Origin: Acidimicrobiaceae bacterium
Lineage (GTDB): Bacteria > Actinomycetota > Acidimicrobiia > Acidimicrobiales > Ilumatobacteraceae
Reading direction: 5' to 3'
Assembly: GCA_947446815.1 (NCBI GenBank)
Contig: CANFGT010000001.1
Location: 186,001-250,000 of the forward strand
Length of the DNA: 64,000 bases
Shown: one piece after another, positions 23,747 to 31,369 of the stretch
Numbering within the stretch: position 1 is the stretch's first letter
How the letters are laid out: every line of letters starts with the position of its first letter
The notes under the pieces: model-generated
Told to the model about the DNA's origin: nothing
Seen by the model: the letters and a program-made list of their open reading frames with translations, nothing else
Database searches by the model: none
Position numbers and translations under genes: made by a program

Positions 23747-26197
23747 ATGAGTAGTGAAGAAAATAATTCCTTCGTTGAAGACGTTGAAATGAAGCAGCAG
23801 CCAAGTGGCGACTCTGACTGGGTGGCCACTTTCAAGTCAATGAGTACAACCGCAGTTGTTCTTGGAGCGACGCTCATCATCTTGTCCATTCTTCATCCAG
23901 GCCTCATTTTCAAGAACAACACACCAACAGGTGGAGACATGGGCGCCCATGTGTGGGGTCCTGCGTATTTGCGGGATGTGCTGTTGCCGCACTGGCGTCT
24001 CACGGGCTGGAGCATGGATTGGTATTCAGGTCTGCCCGCTTACCGTTTTTACATGGTGGTGCCAGCACTCGCCATCGTGTTCTTGAATATCGTTTTGCCC
24101 TACGGCATTGCATTCAAAATTATTGTTGTAGCAGGTCTTGTTGCATTCCCGTTTTGTGTTCACTTCATGGGACGCATCGCGAAGTTGGCATACCCAATTC
24201 CTGAACTCATGGTTGTTGGCGCAACGATGTTTCTTCTTGATGAAAGCTTCACTATTTACGGTGGCAATATCGCATCAACAATGGCGGGAGAATTCTCCCA
24301 TTCAATTGCACTTGCATTCTCCATCGTTGGGCTCGGCTTATTTGCACGAGTGCTTGATGATGGAAAACATCGTGGGTGGGCTGCAGTATTTATTGCACTC
24401 TCCGCATTGAGCCACGGCATTGTGTTGCTCTTTGTTTTTGGAGGCGCATTGGTCATGATGGCGCTCTACCGCGATCGTCAGCGGCTTCGTGCAGGTGCAC
24501 TCACTCTTGGCTGTGCTGTCCTGCTCTCATCGTTCTGGGTGATTCCGTTCCTTGGCGGACATGCATTTATGACCGACATGAAGTACGGCTCTGAGCCAGG
24601 TGGCGGATCATTCAAGACGATGTGGGATATGTATTTCCCGCTGAATGCTTTCTGGGATGTTCTGATTGTTGTTCTTGCATTGGCCGGATTCGCCGGATCT
24701 ATTGCTCGCAAGCGTCAATTAGGTATCTGGATGGGTGTGTACACGCTCATTTTGATGGTGGGAGTGAAAGTTGCTCAAGGCGGATTGCCCATCATCGGCC
24801 TGCTCTGGAATCCTCGCATTCTTCCTTTTATCTATCTCTTGCGTTACATGCTTGCCGCAATCGGTGTCTACGAAGTTGCTGCATATCTCATGCGTGTTGT
24901 CGCGTTGGAGCGTCGACGCGAACATGTTTCGTCTACTCCAAATACAAACGTCAGTACATCGATTCTTTGGGTCATGACATTGTTCTGTTTGGTTGTGATT
25001 GGCGTTCGCTATCAAGCATTGCCATTTGGAAAATTGACATCGAATGGCAGTACGACGAGTTACTCATGGGGTCCCGTCAAATTCCCTGCTGCTCGTGCAT
25101 TCAGCGACGGCTGGGCACGCTGGAATTTTGAAGGGTACGAGGGGAAAGCGTCGTATGGGGAGTACCACGACGTCGTTGAAAAAATGAAAGCACTGGGAAT
25201 AGACCCAGCTCATGGTTGCGGTCGCGCACTGTGGGAGAACAACTCGGATCTCAATAAGTACGGCACAACAATGGCTCTGATGCTTCTTCCGTTCTGGACG
25301 AAGGGATGCATCGGGTCGATGGAGGGCTTGTACTTCGAAGCGGCTGGTACTACTCCGTACCATTTCATTACAGCTGCAGCGCTTTCAAAGCAGAGCAGTA
25401 ATCCTGTGCGTGAATTGCGATACGACAACAACGATGCAGTGAAGGGTGTTCGGTACATGCGCTCGCTTGGTATTCGCTACTACATGGCTTATACAACTGA
25501 GGCAATTCAAAAAGCCGATGCTGAAGTTGAGTTAGTCAAAGTTGGAGTAAGCGGACCTTGGCATATTTACGAACTTCCCACGAATCTTGTTGAGCCATTA
25601 ACGACGCAACCTGTTGTGGTGAACTCTCGCTCGGGTGACCCCCGTGAGCGTTGGTTAGAAATTGGTACTTCGTACTTTCAGCATGCAGAGGAATGGAACG
25701 CGCTGCCTGTTGCACATGGCCCATCAACATGGCAGCACGTTGATGTGAAGCCCGATATCAATCGCAGAATTGGCAAGACCGGTGAGCCAGGGCGTCAAGT
25801 AGACATTGTTGTTCCGCAACAACGAGTGACGTCCACGCCTGTCGCTACAACAAAGGTTTCGAACATCAAAATTGGAACCGAGTCTCTTTCCTTCACTGTC
25901 GACAAGATAGGTACACCAGTACTTATCAAGGTCAGTTACTTTCCGAACTGGCAAGTGACCGGAGCAAAAGCGATCTACCGCGCCGCGCCAAACATGATGG
26001 TGGTAGTGCCGACAAAGAACAATGTTCGATTGTCTTATGAACCTTCAACGCTTGACCGTTCTGCGTATCTTTTGACATTCGCAGGCATTGTTCTCGTTGT
26101 GTTCATGTTCCGTCGTCGACTTCGCTACGGCTCGTCAATGCCAGCAAGTATCTCCGAAGGGTCATCTGTCGACGAAGTCGACACCGATAACCTCTAA
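23747..26197 (+). CDS. Large multi-pass membrane protein, GT-C/YfhO-like
   Basis: An 816-residue protein. A cytoplasmic N-terminus is followed by a membrane helix, a loop GGDMGAHVWGP with acidic residues characteristic of GT-C-type enzymes acting on lipid-linked sugars, and then about ten hydrophobic segments to residue 420. Residues 430-770 form a large extracytoplasmic region, followed by a beta-module containing SYFPNWQVTGAK and a last membrane helix with basic tail. The overall style matches proteins annotated as 6-pyruvoyl-tetrahydropterin-synthase-related membrane proteins, whose function is unknown. Its C-terminal architecture parallels that of the GT2 protein at 15692, suggesting both work on exported glycan. 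Confidence 0.78.
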   Translation: MSSEENNSFVEDVEMKQQPSGDSDWVATFKSMSTTAVVLGATLIILSILHPGLIFKNNTPTGGDMGAHVWGPAYLRDVLLPHWRLTGWSMDWYSGLPAYRFYMVVPALAIVFLNIVLPYGIAFKIIVVAGLVAFPFCVHFMGRIAKLAYPIPELMVVGATMFLLDESFTIYGGNIASTMAGEFSHSIALAFSIVGLGLFARVLDDGKHRGWAAVFIALSALSHGIVLLFVFGGALVMMALYRDRQRLRAGALTLGCAVLLSSFWVIPFLGGHAFMTDMKYGSEPGGGSFKTMWDMYFPLNAFWDVLIVVLALAGFAGSIARKRQLGIWMGVYTLILMVGVKVAQGGLPIIGLLWNPRILPFIYLLRYMLAAIGVYEVAAYLMRVVALERRREHVSSTPNTNVSTSILWVMTLFCLVVIGVRYQALPFGKLTSNGSTTSYSWGPVKFPAARAFSDGWARWNFEGYEGKASYGEYHDVVEKMKALGIDPAHGCGRALWENNSDLNKYGTTMALMLLPFWTKGCIGSMEGLYFEAAGTTPYHFITAAALSKQSSNPVRELRYDNNDAVKGVRYMRSLGIRYYMAYTTEAIQKADAEVELVKVGVSGPWHIYELPTNLVEPLTTQPVVVNSRSGDPRERWLEIGTSYFQHAEEWNALPVAHGPSTWQHVDVKPDINRRIGKTGEPGRQVDIVVPQQRVTSTPVATTKVSNIKIGTESLSFTVDKIGTPVLIKVSYFPNWQVTGAKAIYRAAPNMMVVVPTKNNVRLSYEPSTLDRSAYLLTFAGIVLVVFMFRRRLRYGSSMPASISEGSSVDEVDTDNL

Positions 26198-26202
26198 TTC
26201 CA

Positions 26203-27570
26203 ATGAGCACAGATCCAGCGGTTCTTGACCAAATTGTCAAGGCCTATGACGTGCGGGGTACGACTCCCGACGAAATGAACGATGACGTGGCGTATGCCTT
26301 AGGTGTGGCGTTCGCGGATTTCGTCCAGGCACCAGTGATTCTCGTTGCACGAGATATGCGTACAACGGGTAAATCTTTGGCGGATGCATTCTCCGAAGGT
26401 GTGATGTCGCGCGGTGCGGATGTCATTGATCTCGGACTTGCCAGTACCGATCTTGTTTATTTTGCTGCCGGCTCCTTGGATGCTCCTGGTGCAATGTTTA
26501 CGGCCTCACATAACCCCGCGCAGTACAACGGCATCAAGTTCTGCTTGTCGGGCGCACGACCTGTCGGTATTGATACTGGTCTTGCAGAAATTCGTGACTC
26601 GGCAAAGAAAGTTCTTGCCAACATGGGTCCCACCCCGGTTGCGGTCCGTGGTGCCCGTACAGAACGCGACATGTTGGACGAATTTGCTGATCATGTCGTC
26701 TCATTTGTTGATATCAGCAAAATCAAACCAATGAAGATTGTCGCTGACACAGCGAATGGCATGGGTGGTCTCATCGTTCCTGTGGTGTTCGAGCGTCTTG
26801 CGATGATTGAGCTCGAAGTGATGTATCCGGAACTGGATGGTTCATTTCCGAATCATCCAGCAGATCCCATTCAGCCGGCAAACCAACGAGATCTGCAAGC
26901 TCGAGTTGTGAGCGGTGGTTTTGACCTGGGACTCGCTTTTGATGGTGACGCCGATCGCGTGTTTGTTGTCGATGAACAGGGCCGTGGTCTTTCGGGTTCG
27001 ACGACTACTGCAATTCTCGCTGCGGGCGTGTTACGTGCGCATCCTGGTGCGACCGTGCTACACAACCTCATTTGCTCGCGCAGTGTTCCTGAAGTAATTC
27101 GTGAAAATGGTGGAGTGCCTGTTCGCACCAAAGTGGGCCATAGCAATATCAAGCAAGTGATGGCAGAGACGGGTGCCGTTTTTGGTGGCGAGCACAGTGC
27201 TCACTATTACTTTCTTGATAACTATCGTGCGGACTCTGGCATCATTGCCACAATGTTCATGTTGCAAGAGTTGTCGCGGGTAAACATGCCACTATCAGAG
27301 TTTCGTCAGCCATTTGAGCGTTATGAGGCAAGTGGCGAAATCAATACCAGCGTGCGCGATGCCCAAGAGGTGATGAATGCTGTTGCTGCCCAGTACAGCT
27401 CAATGCCACAGGACTGGATTGATGGTCTCACTGTTGATTGTGGCGACTGGTGGTTTAACCTTCGTCCATCCAATACTGAACCCTTGCTTCGACTCAACCT
27501 TGAAGCAGCAACCCGAGACGAATGCGATAATCATGTTGCTGAAGTTCTCTCACTGGTGACATCGATCTGA
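26203..27570 (+). CDS. manB: Phosphomannomutase / phosphoglucomutase
   Basis: A 455-residue alpha-D-phosphohexomutase. The four domain signatures are present: YDVRGTTPDE at the start, the phosphoserine loop TASHNPAQYNG, the metal-binding DGDADRVF and the sugar-phosphate loop RPSNTEPLLRL near the C-terminus. It interconverts mannose-6-phosphate and mannose-1-phosphate, supplying the GDP-mannose pathway and possibly glucose-phosphate metabolism. TAACCT ends 9 bases before the ATG, inside the 3' end of the upstream gene, so it may have its own start. In Mycobacterium the equivalent manB sits between the F420 genes and sahH, as here. Confidence 0.95.
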   Translation: MSTDPAVLDQIVKAYDVRGTTPDEMNDDVAYALGVAFADFVQAPVILVARDMRTTGKSLADAFSEGVMSRGADVIDLGLASTDLVYFAAGSLDAPGAMFTASHNPAQYNGIKFCLSGARPVGIDTGLAEIRDSAKKVLANMGPTPVAVRGARTERDMLDEFADHVVSFVDISKIKPMKIVADTANGMGGLIVPVVFERLAMIELEVMYPELDGSFPNHPADPIQPANQRDLQARVVSGGFDLGLAFDGDADRVFVVDEQGRGLSGSTTTAILAAGVLRAHPGATVLHNLICSRSVPEVIRENGGVPVRTKVGHSNIKQVMAETGAVFGGEHSAHYYFLDNYRADSGIIATMFMLQELSRVNMPLSEFRQPFERYEASGEINTSVRDAQEVMNAVAAQYSSMPQDWIDGLTVDCGDWWFNLRPSNTEPLLRLNLEAATRDECDNHVAEVLSLVTSI

Positions 27571-27571
27571 T

Positions 27572-27835
27572 ATGACAAACAACGAAATGGAATCCCTCGT
27601 GAAACTTGACCCCGCTCTTCTTGCAATCCTTGCGTGCCCAGAAGACAAGGGTCCGCTGTGGTTTATTGAGACCGAGGGTCTCTTGTATAACCCGCGTCTG
27701 CAGCGTACGTATCCAGTGATTGACGGCATCCCTGTCATGTTGAAGGACGAATCAAGTGCCGTGGGTGACGCAGAACACCAGCGTTTGCAGGGGATTATCT
27801 CTGCACAAGGGCTCAATCCCACCTTCAACGCCTAA
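27572..27835 (+). CDS. Trm112-like zinc-ribbon-type protein
   Basis: An 87-residue member of the Trm112/YcaR-like family: LLAILACPEDKGPL followed by LYNPRLQRTYPVIDGIPVML. Only one cysteine of the usual CxxC pairs remains, as in many bacterial members. In yeast Trm112 activates methyltransferases; bacterial roles are poorly defined. The gene starts one base after the manB stop, so it is co-translated with it, and it is followed after a 112-base leader by ahcY. The manA and SIS-domain genes that often accompany it in other actinobacteria are absent. Confidence 0.9.
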   Translation: MTNNEMESLVKLDPALLAILACPEDKGPLWFIETEGLLYNPRLQRTYPVIDGIPVMLKDESSAVGDAEHQRLQGIISAQGLNPTFNA

Positions 27836-27947
27836 GGATTGGCTATGGTTATGCCCTGTTCGGGCTGATTAGAGCGGTGCCAGTTGGCCCCAGTCTCGAG
27901 CGTTTCCATACTCAACACCATTGTTGAGTTGACTCTAAGGAGCCCCT
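27836..27947 (+). promoter_or_regulatory. Structured ahcY leader, possible regulatory RNA
   Basis: This 112-base interval carries three potential hairpins: GCCC-TGTTC-GGGC (about 27853), GCC-AGTT-GGC (about 27880) and a perfect CTCAACA-CCAT-TGTTGAG (27911-27928). It ends with an AAGGAG ribosome-binding site at 27937-27942, 5 bases before the ahcY ATG. It does not match the known SAH riboswitch core as I remember it. A long leader contrasts with the leaderless genes around it. Confidence 0.4.
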
Positions 27948-29396
<1,449 letters not shown>

Positions 29397-29413
29397 GAAC
29401 TGATAGTTCAAAC

Positions 29414-29448
29414 AAAAGGCCCGGATGACTAAGTCATCCGGGCCTTTT
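29414..29448. terminator. Bidirectional intrinsic terminator
   Basis: A 16-bp stem, AAAAGGCCCGGATGAC and its complement around a TAA loop, with an A-run on the left and a T-run on the right. It follows ahcY by 17 bases and ends 11 bases before the convergent yczE-like gene, so it can stop transcription from both sides. This is the clearest factor-independent terminator in the window. Confidence 0.95.
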
Positions 29449-29459
29449 ACGTTCTTCTG

Positions 29460-30119
29460 CTATTGCTCGATGGCTTCACCCTCGGCAGCAACTACTTGTG
29501 TATTCGACATGCGGAACAACTTCAGCGTGATCTGCACGAGAGGGCCGATACCCAGTGCGAAGACGAACGTGCCAAGTCCAATTTTTCCGCCAAGGAAGAT
29601 GCCAATAATCATGACAATGACTTCGACCACGGTGCGTGCAAGGCGCACGCTGATGCCAAAGCGCTTATTCAGTCCCAGCATGAGCCCATCACGCGGTCCT
29701 GAACCGAGTTCTGCACCGATATAAAAACCAGACCCTGCAGCAATACTGATCATTCCAGCACATAGAAACGCAATGCGCACGGCCAAATTATGAGGTGTAG
29801 CAATGTGTTCTTGCGCGAAATTCTCAACGAGCCCTATTTCAAGAGCATTCAAAATGGTGCCGATTCCTGGGCGAAGGCGTAAGGGAATCCAGAGGATCAA
29901 AACAAAGAACGCGACAATGATGAGGACAGTGCCAAGGCCAAGGCCAGTGTGCTGAGACACCCCGGTGTGGAAGACGTCCCATGGTGGAACACCCAACTTC
30001 GACTTGACGAAGAATGTAATTCCGACGCCGAAACAGGCAAGACCCGTTACACATCGCAGCAAACGTTCAATCGTGCGTTCGCTCAAAGGGCGAGGGGTTA
30101 CTGCTGGAGTCGGGGACAT
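29460..30119 (-). CDS. YczE/YitT-family integral membrane protein
   Basis: A 219-residue protein with five to six transmembrane helices. The family-typical LGVPPWDVFHTGVS loop near residue 45 and the later LGSGPRDGLMLGL repeat identify it as a YczE-type membrane protein, of unclear function (putative permease). The ATG at 30119 overlaps by two bases the ATG of the divergent comF gene (shared CATG). TACGGT lies 8 bases upstream on this strand, inside the comF coding region. Its 3' end is insulated by the bidirectional terminator. Confidence 0.88.
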   Translation of the reverse strand: MSPTPAVTPRPLSERTIERLLRCVTGLACFGVGITFFVKSKLGVPPWDVFHTGVSQHTGLGLGTVLIIVAFFVLILWIPLRLRPGIGTILNALEIGLVENFAQEHIATPHNLAVRIAFLCAGMISIAAGSGFYIGAELGSGPRDGLMLGLNKRFGISVRLARTVVEVIVMIIGIFLGGKIGLGTFVFALGIGPLVQITLKLFRMSNTQVVAAEGEAIEQ

Positions 30120-30642
30120 GGGAATACACCGTACTGAATTGCTTCAAACTCTTGATGGTTATATACGTCAGGTTGATTATCACGGGGTGTACGAGCATCA
30201 GGGGGATATTAGAGATGCAATTTTGCGTCTGAAATATGACTGTGAAAAATCGGAGGCAATGCGTATTGCGCGACTATTGCATTCTGGATTGGATGGTCTT
30301 GGCACTTGCGACGTGGCAACGTGGGCGCCAACGACAGCGCAGCGACGTATGGATCGTGGTTTTGATCAGTCCGAGCTCATTGCTCGGCATCTGGCATCGT
30401 TATTGCGAGTCAAGCATGCGCGCCTGTTGCGGCGAGACAATGATGGTCGTCAAACGGGAAGTGGTCGCACAGATCGACTCGCACGTCCTTCGTTCAAGGC
30501 TCGTCCTGGGATACCCGGAAAGCATGTCTGGATTATTGATGACGTCATGACCACCGGCGCAACGATGCGCGCGGCGGCAGAAGCGATAGTTCACGCGGGT
30601 GCGTGTCGAGTGACATGCATCGCTGTGAGTTATGTGCCCTGA
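30118..30642 (+). CDS. comF: ComF family phosphoribosyltransferase-like protein, lacking the zinc finger
   Basis: A 174-residue protein with the PRTase fold of ComF: YEHQGDIRDAILRLKY near the N-terminus, RGFDQSELIARHLA, and the PRPP-binding loop VWIIDDVMTTGAT. The four-cysteine zinc finger that begins typical ComF proteins is missing, so this is a short form. Orthologues are associated with DNA uptake or processing of incoming single strands. The start is the ATG with GGAG 8 bases upstream; it overlaps the ATG of the yczE-like gene by two bases. In mycobacteria comF lies just before hpf-secA1; here a HAD gene takes the hpf position. Confidence 0.85.
   Translation: MGIHRTELLQTLDGYIRQVDYHGVYEHQGDIRDAILRLKYDCEKSEAMRIARLLHSGLDGLGTCDVATWAPTTAQRRMDRGFDQSELIARHLASLLRVKHARLLRRDNDGRQTGSGRTDRLARPSFKARPGIPGKHVWIIDDVMTTGATMRAAAEAIVHAGACRVTCIAVSYVP
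30128..30133 (-). promoter_or_regulatory. -10 element TACGGT within comF for the yczE-like gene
   Basis: On the minus strand TACGGT ends 8 bases before the ATG of the yczE-like gene and lies inside the first codons of comF. Confidence 0.45.
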
Positions 30643-31293
30643 TTAGACCAAACCAGTGAGTGCGCGGGCTGCGGCGATTGCTCCACTTGCATCTTCTTCG
30701 ACCCACACACCGTGCATGCCGATGGCGTTTGCTGCATCCACATTGGCGCGAAGGTCATCGAGGAATGCCGTGCGGTTTGGTGTTGCGCCAATTCGTTCCA
30801 TCGTGAGGTGATAGATCGCCGGGTTTGGTTTACGCATCTTGACTTCGTGGCTATCAACGATGGTGTCGAACACGGAGTCGAAATCCATGAGAGGCCACCA
30901 CATCTCGCGGAATTCCTTCACATTGTTCGTGAGAATGCCTACAGGCAGCCCGGCATTTTTCAGATCGGTGATGAATGCAACCATCTCGTCATTCAATTGA
31001 AAATTGAAAGCAGCACCGCTTGCCGAAGGAGTGGGGGCGGGGACAGTCGCGACAATGCCCGCAGCGTCGAGCATGTCTTTGGTGATGGCGCGACATTCCG
31101 CCATGGTGATTTCGCCTCGTTCGAGCCGATGCCATTGATGGTCGGTGTCGAGGTGGTGCGGCCCCATGACGATTTCGGCGACAACGGCTGGGTCGTGGTC
31201 GGGGTATCGCCGCGTGAAGTCGCGGGGTCCACCATTCTTCATAATCACCCCACCCAGGTCGAAGATGACTGCGTCCACTGCTCTTTGGCTCAT
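30643..31293 (-). CDS. HAD-superfamily hydrolase (subfamily IA)
   Basis: A 216-residue HAD phosphatase-like protein. Motif I is VIFDLGGVIM, with the nucleophile Asp but Gly at the +2 position, as in YihX and epoxide-hydrolase-N-domain groups. Motif II is GILTNN, motif III the lysine in SHEVKMRKPN, and motif IV FLDDLRAN. The cap region has GGPRDFTRRYPDHD. Probable cytoplasmic phosphatase of small metabolites; the substrate is unknown. It is convergent with comF with no intergenic bases and divergent from secA. Confidence 0.9.
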   Translation of the reverse strand: MSQRAVDAVIFDLGGVIMKNGGPRDFTRRYPDHDPAVVAEIVMGPHHLDTDHQWHRLERGEITMAECRAITKDMLDAAGIVATVPAPTPSASGAAFNFQLNDEMVAFITDLKNAGLPVGILTNNVKEFREMWWPLMDFDSVFDTIVDSHEVKMRKPNPAIYHLTMERIGATPNRTAFLDDLRANVDAANAIGMHGVWVEEDASGAIAAARALTGLV

Positions 31294-31354
31294 AATTATG
31301 AAGTCTTACCGCCTTCTTATGGTTCTTGCGAACTGGCTCAGAGGGGTCCACAGA

Positions 31355-31360
31355 TAGGCT
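31355..31360 (+). promoter_or_regulatory. -10 element TAGGCT before secA
   Basis: TAGGCT ends 9 bases before the secA ATG; no Shine-Dalgarno sequence is seen. Confidence 0.55.
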
Positions 31361-31369
31361 TGCGGTCAC

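Noticed and set aside
27836-27947. Known SAH riboswitch upstream of ahcY
   Set aside because: The conserved core as I remember it is not visible; listed instead as a structured leader.
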